Part shown: piece after piece, positions 1 to 8,746 of the stretch | Layout: the number at the start of each line of letters is the position of its first letter | Position numbering within the stretch: the first letter of the stretch is position 1 | The notes under the pieces: generated by a model | Database searches by the model: none | What the model saw: the letters and a program-made list of their open reading frames with translations, nothing else | Told to the model about the DNA's origin: nothing | Made by a program: the position numbers and the translations under genes | Assembly (NCBI GenBank): GCA_965112965.1 | Contig: CBCOTE010000004.1 | Span: forward strand, 1 to 18,481 | DNA from: CBCOTE01 sp965112965 | Lineage (GTDB): Bacteria; Desulfobacterota; Desulfovibrionia; Desulfovibrionales; Desulfovibrionaceae | DNA: 18,481 nt | Direction of reading: 5' to 3'

Positions 1-726
1 TTTTTTCCTTCCTGGCTTAGGAGTAACGCTTGTCTAAGCATATGTTGGTCTAACTTGATAGCTTCCTGGCTATCCAGGTTAATGAGTTTTTTTAGCGCTG
101 CTAAATATACTTTAACAATGAGACCAGATTTTTTATTGAAACCAGCGAGAATTTTTTGACCTTATTTAGCCTGCGCTTCACTATGATATCTAGGAATATA
201 CCAGATTATTAGTAATATAAAAAGGTCTAAACCGCCTCGATCACAGATATGTGTACTGCTGGCAGCGTATTCTACCTTTGTGGCACAACTTTGGAGCGCG
301 ATGTTAGCATTGTTTAGACTTTCAGATCTATTGTATATCCATTCATAAAATTGTAGATGCCGTCAAGATATTTTGAGCTCACTTGGAGGATATGGTAATC
401 AAAGTTCAGACTTTTACCAGTGATAGTTTCTCTATTTATATTGGACAAAACTAGCTTTTTTGATTAGCTCAATACCTTCGACCATCCGAGCGTAAAGATT
501 TTTTTTATATATGACGACACACAAAACTCAAAAATATTTTAACTGGCTTGTATCGCTAAATAGCTTGGGCTCAAAGTTATGGTGTTGACTTATCTATAGG
601 AATACATCTTCAACTCTTGTCTTCGGTACCTAAGTTAATATTTTATATCCAGGAATCTTGGCATATATCGGACTCTCTTGCTATGAGAGGCTGACCAGTA
701 TTTGGTTCAGTTATGCTCTTATCTAG
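1..726. other. AT-rich stretch without an intact gene
   Basis: No open frame of useful length and no recognisable protein motif is visible on either strand. The stretch is poor in G+C compared with rsmD-coaD-miaA and carries an 8-T run at 499-506. It resembles the long spacer at 2946-15352 in texture, so it is probably also decayed coding DNA. I saw no tRNA T-loop signature, promoter or hairpin-plus-T terminator that I would defend. Confidence 0.6.
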
Positions 727-834
727 ACGAGATCAAAGGCAACTTTTGGGCGAAGGCAGGCTGAAATTAGAGAGCGTTTGCTGGGCTTCAATGAGGATAA
801 GTATTTGTCTCGGAGTTATAGCCTGAAAACCTGA
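727..834 (+). pseudogene. Possible 3' remnant of a gene upstream of rsmD
   Basis: After a TAG at 724-726 the frame stays open for 35 codons to a TGA at 832-834, 11 bases before the ATG at 846. The translation is polar and looks like a real protein tail, with stretches such as AEIRERLLGFNEDKYLSRS. There is no start codon context and no recognisable family. It could be the last piece of a former gene transcribed with rsmD, or a chance open frame, which would not be rare at this length. I do not recognise the gene. Confidence 0.25.
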
Positions 835-883
835 ACGAGAACCTTATGCGTATTGACGGATATATGGGGTAGATTTCAGGACC

Positions 884-1468
884 TTGAAAAGCAAAACTAA
901 AATTGGTTACCGGCCGGCTATGGCTAAGGTACGTCAGGCTATTTTTTCCATGCTAGTATCCAGGAATGTAGATTGGGAATCGTCCAGTGTTCTGGACTTG
1001 TACGCCGGTAGTGGTAGCCTTGGACTTGAAGCCTTGCGTCGGGGTGCGGCATTAGTTTGGTTCGTAGAACTGGCCAGACCTGCAGCTCAGACTATTCGGA
1101 AGAATCTGACCGCTTTGGCTGTATCAGCGTCTAAGGCCCGAGTGCTGGAGCAGGATGTTTTTGGTCTGCTGCGCAATAGTCCAGATCGTTTGGCATCTCA
1201 CGGATGTCCGAATGGTTTCGATGTGGTGTTTGTGGATCCACCATACAGGGAAGGGCTGCTGGTCCCCACGCTGCGGGTGCTTTTAGATAATGGCTGGCTG
1301 GCCGCTGATGGCCTACTTCTGGTCGAGATTGAATCTAGGCTAGATATCTCAGATCCTATTGACCATCGGCTTTCTATTTCCGTCAACCGCCTCTACGGCC
1401 AGACTAGGATTCTCTTATGGTGGCACAGCCCGGTATCGCCGTCTATCCCGGCACATTTGATCCTTTGA
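884..1468 (+). CDS. rsmD: 16S rRNA (guanine966-N2)-methyltransferase RsmD, 5' end apparently frameshifted
   Basis: RsmD methylates G966 of 16S rRNA in the small ribosomal subunit using S-adenosylmethionine. Counting from the TTG at 884, the SAM-binding motif VLDLYAGSGS lies at residues 36-45 and the catalytic DPPY at 118-121. The N-terminal signature MRI expected for the family is encoded out of frame from an ATG at 846 and ends at a TAG at 870. One extra base in the GGGG at 866-869 would join it to this frame and give MRIDGYMGVDFRTLKSKT, which matches the family N-terminus in length. The gene may therefore be a recent frameshift, may be rescued by slippage, or may start at the TTG. The 3' end overlaps coaD by 52 bases. 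The last roughly 17 residues after TRILLWW look like an added tail from loss of the original stop. The core domain is intact. Confidence 0.88.
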   Translation: MKSKTKIGYRPAMAKVRQAIFSMLVSRNVDWESSSVLDLYAGSGSLGLEALRRGAALVWFVELARPAAQTIRKNLTALAVSASKARVLEQDVFGLLRNSPDRLASHGCPNGFDVVFVDPPYREGLLVPTLRVLLDNGWLAADGLLLVEIESRLDISDPIDHRLSISVNRLYGQTRILLWWHSPVSPSIPAHLIL

Positions 1469-1914
1469 CCTTCGGCCACGTGAGTCTGGTCAAACGTGGT
1501 CTGGACGTCTTTAATACTATTATATTGGCTATAGCCAGTGATGCTCCTAAAAAAACTTTATTCACTCTGGAAGAGCGGTTGACTATGGCCCAGGAAGTCT
1601 TTCAGGATATGCCCCAGGTCCAGATGGAGACCTTCAGTGGCTTACTTGTAGACTATGTAGTCAGAAATGAGGCTCGAGTCATCCTGCGTGGCTTGCGGGC
1701 AGTATCAGACTTCGAGTACGAATTCCAGATGGCACTTATGAATCGTTGCCTGAATCGTGGCATTCAAACCGTGTTTTTTATAACTGACTATCGCTGGCTA
1801 TACATTTCATCCACTATTATCAAAGAGGCGGCTAAGTTAGGCGGTGACGTTCGGGGGCTAGTGCCAGACCCGGTGTTTTTCCGGCTGCGGGAAAAATATG
1901 GTATAGAGCCTTGA
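1417..1914 (+). CDS. coaD: Phosphopantetheine adenylyltransferase CoaD
   Basis: CoaD transfers an adenylyl group from ATP to 4'-phosphopantetheine, giving dephospho-CoA in the penultimate step of coenzyme A synthesis in the cytoplasm. The 165-residue product has normal length (family about 160). The nucleotidyltransferase pattern YPGTFDPLTFGH is at residues 10-21, with the T-x-G-H at 18-21, and the second signature ISSTIIKE is at 130-137. The basic stretch RGLRAVSDFEYEFQMA, typical of the family, lies in between. The ATG at 1417 starts seven residues before the conserved strand, as expected, and an AGGA-like sequence precedes it. It overlaps the end of rsmD and precedes miaA by 35 bases, so the three are probably co-transcribed. 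No damage is visible. Confidence 0.96.
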   Translation: MVAQPGIAVYPGTFDPLTFGHVSLVKRGLDVFNTIILAIASDAPKKTLFTLEERLTMAQEVFQDMPQVQMETFSGLLVDYVVRNEARVILRGLRAVSDFEYEFQMALMNRCLNRGIQTVFFITDYRWLYISSTIIKEAAKLGGDVRGLVPDPVFFRLREKYGIEP

Positions 1915-1949
1915 CCAGATTAGGTTACGGACGGTAGATAAAGAGCGAA

Positions 1950-2945
1950 ATGGGCGATGGCGTTAGATATAGGATTTCTTCGTATAGACTTCCAAACACT
2001 AGTTTTTGTGGTCAGAAGCGGATCGGGCAGTTTGTAGTTTGCCTGCTCGGTCCGACGGGCACGGGCAAAACGGGGGCTGCCTTGACTCTGGCTACGGCCT
2101 TTGGCTGTAGTGTTATTAATTGTGATTCACGTCAGATGTACCGCGACTTTCCTATCGTCACAGCTCAACCCAACCCCACTGAGCGGTCCGTTTGTCCGCA
2201 CTGGCTTTACGGATTTCTGCCCACAGCCGAAAAAATTTCTGCCGGCCGCTTTGCGCGACTGGCTGCCGAAGCTATGGCTGTCATTGCGGCCGAAGGCCGT
2301 CTACCTTTGCTAGCGGGGGGTACTGGCCTTTATTTTCGAGCGTTTTTAGATGGGCTAGTGCCCATACCGCCGGTGCCCGTAGCAGTGACCGAAGCACTGA
2401 CTGCGGCTTGTGTTGCAAAAGGGCCAACTGTACTTCATGTATGGCTACAAGCGGTAGACCCTGAGTTCGCCGGTCGCATTCACTACAACGACCGGCAGCG
2501 TATCCTGCGTGGGCTAGCAGTATTTATTGCCACTGGTCGGCCCTTAAGTTGGTGGTGGCGACAGGAAGAATTAGTTGAGAACCAGATGAATCCTCTTAAG
2601 ATCGGCCTGACCCTAGAGAAGGAGACCTTACGGGTGTTACTGGCTCGGCGTATCGAGACCATGTTGGCAGCCGGGGCTATTGAGGAAATCTGGGCGGCCT
2701 GGATGGCCTGCCCTAACCTAAAGGCGCCGGGCTGGTCAGGTATCGGTTGTGCTGAGCTTTTAGATTGGTTTCAAGGACGGTTATCCCTGGAGGACGCAAA
2801 GGCCCGGTGGCTACAGAATACTTTATCTTACGCTAAACGTCAGCTCACTTGGTTCCGTAAGGATCCAGATATTCACTGGCTGGTCGCAGACGCCCCTGGC
2901 TTTAAGGCTAACATGGTTGGGCTGGTGGAGCGCTTTTTGGCGTAG
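1950..2945 (+). CDS. miaA: tRNA dimethylallyltransferase MiaA
   Basis: MiaA adds a dimethylallyl group to N6 of A37 in tRNAs that read codons starting with U, which stabilises codon pairing. The P-loop GPTGTGKT is at residues 34-41, DSRQMY with the essential aspartate at 59-64, GGTGLY at 123-128, then the DPEFAGRIHYNDRQRILRGL block and the C-terminal YAKRQLTWFRKD block. All core motifs are present and the length of 331 is near normal. The first about 27 residues before FVVCLLGPTG are longer than most family members need. No later in-frame ATG, GTG or TTG precedes the P-loop, so the ATG at 1950 is kept although only a weak purine stretch precedes it. Some of this leader may be degraded sequence read through. 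It is the last gene before the long gene-poor region and no clear terminator follows. Confidence 0.95.
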   Translation: MGDGVRYRISSYRLPNTSFCGQKRIGQFVVCLLGPTGTGKTGAALTLATAFGCSVINCDSRQMYRDFPIVTAQPNPTERSVCPHWLYGFLPTAEKISAGRFARLAAEAMAVIAAEGRLPLLAGGTGLYFRAFLDGLVPIPPVPVAVTEALTAACVAKGPTVLHVWLQAVDPEFAGRIHYNDRQRILRGLAVFIATGRPLSWWWRQEELVENQMNPLKIGLTLEKETLRVLLARRIETMLAAGAIEEIWAAWMACPNLKAPGWSGIGCAELLDWFQGRLSLEDAKARWLQNTLSYAKRQLTWFRKDPDIHWLVADAPGFKANMVGLVERFLA

Positions 2946-3434
2946 AATTTTTGTTGCAAGATCTTAGGCATGGTGAGAGAGTGGAATAGGCCGATTAAGT
3001 ATCGTTAACGCCTACAGCTAGATAGTAAGCGAAGTGATCGGTGTGGTTCCTGGTGATACAGATGAGGGTAGCACAGCTACACTTTGCCAGTGTTTGCTGT
3101 ATCCGTCTTAGGAATGGCCTGAACTCGATTAGAAGGAGATTGTCTCTACTACATTCTGAGTCTAGCTAGGGCTAAAAAAGACAGCTAGCAACCGAGTACA
3201 TGTGCTTTCGTTTACTTGTGGGCGAAGGTGTAGTAAACTGTACATGTTGCAGTTTTTTTTGCGAACTGAAGGTGGGATGGTGTTGCATTCCTGTAATTGA
3301 TTAACTGGTTGCTTCTTGCCTGAATGCTGGTCATTGGCAAGGGACGTCGACATAGCACAGTATTTAGAAAGTTTTATTATATAAATCCACAGAAATTATT
3401 GTCAGGCAGTCCAGGGCGACAATGAGCGGAACTC

Positions 3435-3608
3435 ATGCGTATTTCGTTTTGTTTCTTGGAATTAGTATGTCATTTTGTTCTATGCTGGATGGTTATCATG
3501 ATCTTTGTATCGGCGGCTGTAGCCGTGTTCATTATCCTGAACCATCGTGCTTGGGGTCGTTCGATCCGGGCCAAGCCTCCGGATATTAAGGCTACATGCG
3601 GCGACTAG
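3435..3608 (+). CDS. Possible small membrane protein or gene fragment (57 residues)
   Basis: An open frame starts at the ATG at 3435 and ends at a TAG at 3606-3608. Residues about 10-35 form a hydrophobic segment (core VIMIFVSAAVAVFIIL) that would span a membrane, followed by a positively charged tail (NHRAWGRSIRAKPPD) that would stay in the cytoplasm. The codons in the second half end in G or C more often than the surrounding DNA, as in the intact genes. No strong ribosome binding site precedes the ATG. I do not recognise a family. It could be an intact small membrane protein or the N-terminal piece of a larger decayed one. Confidence 0.35.
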   Translation: MRISFCFLELVCHFVLCWMVIMIFVSAAVAVFIILNHRAWGRSIRAKPPDIKATCGD

Positions 3609-4128
3609 ATAGTATTAGTGGGGTGGACTGGGATGGTTTAAGTGACGTCGATGGCATGCGATATCTTCCCTCCGGCGTTTAAACGTAGTTCAAGCTCAGG
3701 CTGTGTCCATGCGTCGTTACAGTGGCTACCCAGTATAAGTTTTTTCAAAGTGGTTCATAGGTATATAGTTTGGCTCTAGCACTAATATTTAGAACTTCAC
3801 TGTTGTAAACGACTGTATTTAGGCCCGGGCGAGCTATTTTCTTCAGAATTTATAGCTCATGGCCTACCTCTTATATGGAAGCGGGGCTACTATAGTCATA
3901 TTCCTGCGTGGCCTTTTGACCGAAATAGTATATCCCTTCAGTCATAGTCGAACCCATCAGGACTTAATGCCATCATTTGTTGCTTTGATATTGTCTCTGG
4001 TGGTCCCCGAGTTTTTTGGCCTAAGAGCATTTATCTCGTTCCGGTCAGCCTGGCTATTCCTCGTCTATGGTTGCATTCAGCAACCCGGTGACAAATGTAC
4101 TCGGTTTTGATGTCTGGCCCGATTATGA

Positions 4129-4340
4129 GCCAAGCATATTTTATATGCCGGCGGCCATAAGGCTTATTTAGTCCGTTTTATAGGTCGAGAGTATATCATT
4201 CAAAAGGGCATGGTTGGCTATGATAAAGATTTGAGCAAAGCTCCATAATGCTACAATGGTGCAACTTCACGGCGGCTAAAGCCATTTTGGGCTTGTGGAT
4301 TATAGCCGCATCAGTTTTGTTCGAGCAAGGAGCACGTTGA
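4129..4340 (+). pseudogene. Two adjoining coding-like fragments, unknown product
   Basis: A frame open after a TGA at 4126-4128 encodes 39 residues including AYLVRFIGREYIIQKGMVGY and stops with TAA at 4246-4248. An ATG overlaps that stop (TAATG) and opens a second 30-residue frame to a TGA at 4338-4340 with a hydrophobic run AILGLWIIAASVLF. The overlap resembles translational coupling, or a single gene split by a frameshift. A further open frame just upstream (3859-4110) is hydrophobic in its translation, so a broken membrane protein gene could span about 3859-4340. No family is recognised and chance open frames cannot be excluded. Confidence 0.25.
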
Positions 4341-5717
4341 ACAGCTGTGTAATATATCGCTGGTGTTTAGAGTTTCATGAAAAAATGTTGAGCTATGATC
4401 GTGAAGAATTGGCCATTGCCACAATATAAGGGCTTGGAGTAGCATCTTGTATGTGGGATATTGTTTAGCTGTAAGCATGAATTATGAGTCCCATATTATA
4501 TAAGATAGCCTTGCACGTCACGCTGATCTGCCTAGTTTATATTTGTTGCTGAACGCAGGCTGCAGAAAGGAGTTTCATTAGACGCAGTCCTTTGATCTGC
4601 CGAATATAGCTGCTGGACAATTTGCAAATCTTAGACAGTAACAACGTTTAGATCGTCTAGATTGAGAACGGCATGCCCATATAGTTGAATCTTGGTACAT
4701 TCTGGTTTAAATTATATAATGCTGGATAGAAAAGGCCGCGATCTTATCGACGATAAAATTGATGTTTTTTTTGCTAAGCACAAACGATTGTAAGGCTATG
4801 GTTGTCTAGTCTACGCACAGATCTATGTTGTATTAGTTAGGCTTAATATGAAATGTTAAAAAGCGAAGTATTTTTTTATGATGTTAAGGGTCTATATGAG
4901 AGCAAACTACGTCTTTATTTCTAATACGGCAGGACTATATCCGGTATGTGAATTTATATATTTTTTTAAACAGATATCCGAAAATGTATTCCGCTGCGAG
5001 CTATGACGATTGAGCCAAAGTGTGTTGGTAGTTCGTGTATATGGCTAAGTATATCGCGTATGTTTGTCGTTAAGAAGGTCGTCATGGCAGGGCATTTTGA
5101 TGTGGAATGTTTTTTTTGCTACGTCTGGTGAAACCATATTATTTCCAGCCGCCTTTGTCATGCAGTCCCAAAGTGATAGACGGCGTTAAGCTCGAGACCA
5201 AACTGGAAGATATATCTGGATGTTATTTAACTATGGGCACTAAGCTCTTGGTAACTTATGGAGCGTGTAGCCCTATATCATTCCTTTTTATGCAACTGCT
5301 TCCAGCCACAATAGGCTTTGACTAAGGCTGAACAGTAATGATCTGTTAAGATGTGATTGTTTAAAGCCGTTAATGAAATTCGGATGATTATATATTTATA
5401 TCAGCCTGGGAAAGCAATCTATTCCTAGGTCTACCAGCGTATATTTGGTCTTTAACGTAGCTTTTTATTACCTGTAGTCTGCTGCTTAGTATCGATACCT
5501 GCAGAGGCATTTTTATGCCCTTGAATCCAGCGTGAGGTATAAATATTAGTGTTGTTATTGGAAAGTCCAAGAGCGAGTCGACGTTTTTGAGATAGCAGAG
5601 TCGGGAGTTTTCCGTACGTATCATGAGACAATATATCCTGGAGGTTTTATTTTTTATCATGTCTGAGACACTTTTCTTAATCTGTTTATAGGCCGTTCAG
5701 GCCTGTGGTACGACTAA

Positions 5718-5864
5718 GACTTTCTGGTGAAAAGCGATGGATTGGATGGGCACATTACTCTTCTTATAGAGCAGAACAAGGAGGTTCTGCGCAAAACCTT
5801 GGTTGAGGCTGTATTCCAGAGACACAGGGATTTCTGCCCGAGAATTTCGGTTTGGGAGGCATAA
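5718..5864 (+). pseudogene. Coding-like fragment of an unidentified gene
   Basis: The frame is open for 48 codons between a TAA at 5715-5717 and a TAA at 5862-5864. The translation has a good soluble-protein texture, with a probable amphipathic helix in ITLLIEQNKEVLRKTLVEAV followed by FQRHRDFCPRISVWEA. No start codon with a binding site is present and the reading frame is closed on both sides, so this looks like an internal piece of a decayed + strand gene. I could not assign a family. Confidence 0.28.
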
Positions 5865-6319
5865 GGTCTTTAGTTGATGAGTAGTCTTAGCGAGCCGATG
5901 AGGGTTTTATATTTAAGTATAGACGGACGATTCAGGCCGAGCATCAAGGGTCTACACTCTGTCCATAAAGGTGACACTGGACCGTAATTGATTGGAGCAG
6001 TGGATGTATCCAGCTTTAATTATCAGTCAGTGGCTGTAGTATTTCTATCTTGAGATCTAGTTCTGGACCGATATCCAGCCCTGCATATGTTGAAGCAATA
6101 AAGCTATTAGCAATGTGACTGACTGAAAAACGGTCGATACTAAACTGATTGTCGCCGATCGATATAGACTGTGGCTGGAGTTGTTGGGCTTTATTTTACG
6201 ATGGATAATTTTGTCGACATTATAAAACTGGTATATAGATGGCCACCGGCCCTGCTCTCTGGCCTACTTATTTATTCTTCTATTTGTGTAGTACTAGCAG
6301 TCAGACTTTGTATAGTCCG

Positions 6320-6367
6320 GCTGTCAAAAAAATAGACCGTATATATTTGATCCAGACATTCTATTTA
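6320..6367 (-). terminator. Weak candidate terminator after tatA
   Basis: Downstream of the tatA stop on the minus strand, AATAGA and TCTATT can pair around a loop of about 20 bases and the second arm runs into a seven-base T tract. The stem is short and AT-rich and the loop is large, so the call is weak. Confidence 0.25.
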
Positions 6368-6376
6368 TTGGAACAA

Positions 6377-6586
6377 TCAGTCATTGGATTCGGCATCTTT
6401 ACCCTTAGCCTTCTGCTTATCGTTGGGCGCAATATCGATTTCATCAGGTTCGCTAGTGGACCGCTTGAAATTTTTAATGGCTTTGCCCATGCTGCTGCCG
6501 ATCTCCGGGAGCTTATTGGATCCGAACAAGACCAGGATGATTACTAGGACGATCATTACTTCCCAAAAACTTATGCCACCAATCAT
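6377..6586 (-). CDS. tatA: Sec-independent (Tat) protein translocase subunit TatA
   Basis: TatA subunits assemble in the inner membrane to form the passage for folded proteins with twin-arginine signals, working with TatC. The product is 69 residues: a short N-terminus, one membrane helix at about residues 5-20 (FWEVMIVLVIILVL), the conserved Phe-Gly hinge at 21-22, the amphipathic helix with NKLPEIGSSMGKAIKNFKRS, and an acidic, lysine-rich tail. All TatA features are intact. The frame extends upstream to an ATG at 6598, but a GGAGG lies just upstream of the ATG at 6584-6586, so the protein should start MIGGISFW. It is the only intact recognisable gene in 12.4 kb and runs opposite to all its neighbours. 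No tatC or tatB is in the window, so the partner must be encoded elsewhere. Clean preservation amid decay implies selection. Confidence 0.95.
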   Translation of the reverse strand: MIGGISFWEVMIVLVIILVLFGSNKLPEIGSSMGKAIKNFKRSTSEPDEIDIAPNDKQKAKGKDAESND

Positions 6587-6591
6587 ATACG

Positions 6592-6597
6592 CCTCCA
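6592..6597 (-). promoter_or_regulatory. Ribosome binding site that fixes the tatA start
   Basis: Read on the minus strand, TGGAGG stands about six bases before the ATG at 6586-6584. It overlaps the upstream ATG at 6598-6596, which therefore cannot use it. This supports the shorter 69-residue TatA. Confidence 0.8.
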
Positions 6598-6600
6598 CAT

Positions 6601-6624
6601 AAGGTATACTGTTGTATACTCCTT
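6601..6624. promoter_or_regulatory. Inverted repeat over the tatA -10 region (possible operator)
   Basis: The + strand reads AAGGTATAC, then TGTT, then GTATACTCCTT. The two halves are inverted copies apart from two bases, and each contains the palindrome GTATAC (6604-6609 and 6614-6619), one helical turn apart. Position over the -10 would suit a repressor site. It might instead be a chance result of AT-rich promoter sequence. Confidence 0.35.
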
Positions 6625-6642
6625 TGGGGCGAAGATGGTCAA
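6613..6642 (-). promoter_or_regulatory. Candidate sigma-70 promoter of tatA
   Basis: On the minus strand a TTGACC (-35, 6642-6637) is followed after 18 bases by TATACA (-10, 6618-6613), about 27 bases before the tatA start at 6586. Five of six bases match the -35 consensus and four of six the -10. The placement fits a short leader containing the GGAGG. The -10 lies inside the inverted repeat at 6601-6624. Confidence 0.6.
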
Positions 6643-8659
6643 GGTATGTCCGAAATGAATTTTTGCTAATGCTGCCATATAGCTAAGTGGGTAGTTTTTT
6701 TTGCTGTATCGGGGGAAAGGGCACGGGTTTAATGTTGTTGTACGATGATTTGATCTACATGGTTTTTTTTCGTCTTATATCTTTATATCATCTGTAATTC
6801 TCGGTGAGACTTCCGGATATCTTGCTGGCCCGTGAGTGCCACAGATGATTGGTCTGGGATGGGCAGGCCTAAAAAATATGCAAGGCCGTCTTTTATATTT
6901 AGTGGGTGGAATGGGTAGGAAGTAAAATATATTAAAAGCTTGGTATATTTTTGGGTAACCACGAGTATCAGTCATTATCATAAGCATCTGGACCGGTTTG
7001 GTCTAGAAAAGAGAGCTATAACTGACGTAGTGAGATCTGCGCTTAGTACCGACATGGCGGCATGCCTACCACATTTAGCCCAGTAGTTTTTTCGTCTAGT
7101 CGTTCTGACCCTGACGCCTGACTGCTGAAAAAATAGTCTATTTTAATGAGTCTTGCTGGCCAGCTTATGGGCAAAGCGCTCGGACTGTGAAATTGAATGC
7201 CCGAGGTGATATTGTGCTGCCCAGTCATTTAAACTAGTGGCGATAGACGATTATAGTGTACCCGAAAGAGCTATGGACATAGAACATTATTTGCTTGTAA
7301 CAGAGGTGTGACTATTATCAGTTATATGACCAGCTTCAAGATTTTGGTCAGGATACGCGTGGGACTGAGATTGCCCGAGCATCCCTCTTCTTCTTTTCTA
7401 ACTCTGAGTTACTTGACTACAATGAATATTTTTTCGGGTTATATTTGGTTAACAACGACTTTTCGATCTGTATCGGTACCTATTGTGGAGCGTCTTGGTT
7501 GTTTCTTAGCGTAATAATAATTAGGCTCCACTCCTTATGTGGTGTAACGAGGATCTGATATATTCTGATCGTCATACGACTTTGGACCGCTAAGTGAATA
7601 TTATGACAAGTGTCTGATTATGCTGGATTCAAGGTTTAGCTCCTATACGTTATTGCAGATCTCAAAAAACGACTTATTTTTGGCCTTCAGAAAGCCTCAG
7701 AGAGAATAATCGTCTTCATTGGGTGTTCCGAATAAATTACTATCTAGCCTTTCGCGAGTTTTTTAGAATATTTCATTAAGCTATTTGGCTGGCTCCACCA
7801 AATTTGCTGTAGTCTATGGCTACGAGGCCGTCTCCATTCTATTCAAGGCTCTGTATAAGATTTTCCGGATAGAAAAATGTGTCGATCTCTGTTAAATGTA
7901 GCAAGGCGGTCGGCATCATCGGCACTTTTGTCTTGGGCTAAAATCTCAGAGTAATTTGCTTATTGTCGTCCAGCGTAATTTCGGCAGATACTACTCTTAT
8001 ATCAGTATTTCGGTCGCTTGGTCTAAAATCGATGGCAACCAGTTTCTATATCATCGGTTCCATGCGGAAGTTGAAGGCTAAACTGTCCCTTGCATATGAT
8101 ATAGATTGGCAATGGGGATCGATTGTCTTGTCATGTCTCATTTTTATGTAAATCAGTTGACTTATCATTGTGATTGACCGCCGTCTTATCGTCAGAATGT
8201 CATTACTATCGAGTTAGGTCTTAACATAATGCAATACTAGCTTTTGGGATTGTTCTCATTGGAGCAGGGTGGATGTTTATGTTCGTCTATTTTTTTGATA
8301 AATGTATCTCCTATTCAGACCGGCGTCTGGCTAAAACTTAAATCAACATTGGCAGTTCTTCATTATTCGTCGTCTTATCTGACCTAAGGTTACCGCTTGT
8401 GCTTTTTTTTTGGAGGCTGGCTGAAGTAGTTATCATGCTGTATATACTGCTGATCGTCAAAAAATGTATATGTACGATAGTTACAGTATGGCGTAGCCGG
8501 GTTTTTGGCGTGATTTTACAGGCAAACATCGTCAAAATGGTCCTAGGCGTTATAATAACCTCTAGTCCATTGAGTATCTTTTGACGAATTAGATATTATA
8601 AAATAGCAGTTTTGTGTCATGGTTGATACATCATAATTTAGTAGGTGCCCCCCTTATAG

Positions 8660-8746
8660 TCCAATGATCAGAAATGTTATCTGCTCTATGAGGAGGCCGT
8701 TGAAGGCATCCTCATAGTCGAAGATGAAAGTTCTATCCAACATTAA
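8660..8746 (+). pseudogene. Fragment resembling a response-regulator receiver start
   Basis: Between a TAG at 8657-8659 and a TAA at 8744-8746, the frame reads 28 residues ending GILIVEDESSIQH. The string ILIVEDE is what the first strand and acidic pocket of a two-component receiver domain usually look like. Nothing of the rest of the domain (phosphorylated Asp, the Lys near the end) can be followed. It may be the remnant of a response regulator or a chance match in 28 residues. Confidence 0.2.
8686..8717. repeat. Hairpin-forming inverted repeat
   Basis: CTATGAGGA at 8686-8694 and TCCTCATAG at 8709-8717 are perfect 9-base inverted copies. Inside them GCC and GGC can add three more pairs across a single mismatch, leaving a six-base loop. 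No T-run follows, so it is not a typical terminator. One perfect 9-bp repeat at this spacing is expected by chance in a window of this size; the inner extension makes it somewhat less likely. Confidence 0.4.

Larger units (their letters stand above)
2946..6376. other. Gene-poor decayed region, first part (miaA to tatA)
   Basis: About 3.4 kb without an intact recognisable gene. By eye the G+C content is clearly lower than in miaA, stops occur often in all frames, and 7-8 base T-runs interrupt the sequence (3253, 4765, 4871, 4971, 5110). Short patches with codon-like composition remain near 3435-3608, 4129-4340 and 5718-5864 and are listed separately. I found no tRNA, rRNA, insertion sequence or CRISPR repeat. 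The simplest reading is several former genes in advanced decay. Confidence 0.65.

Noticed and set aside
3540..3565. TTCGATC resembling a tRNA T-loop
   Set aside because: The flanking bases do not form the five-pair T stem and no other cloverleaf arms are seen; the same bases fit the 3435-3608 frame.
6239..6602. Open frames on the + strand opposite tatA
   Set aside because: They are antisense to a clear TatA with its own ribosome binding site; their translations match nothing.
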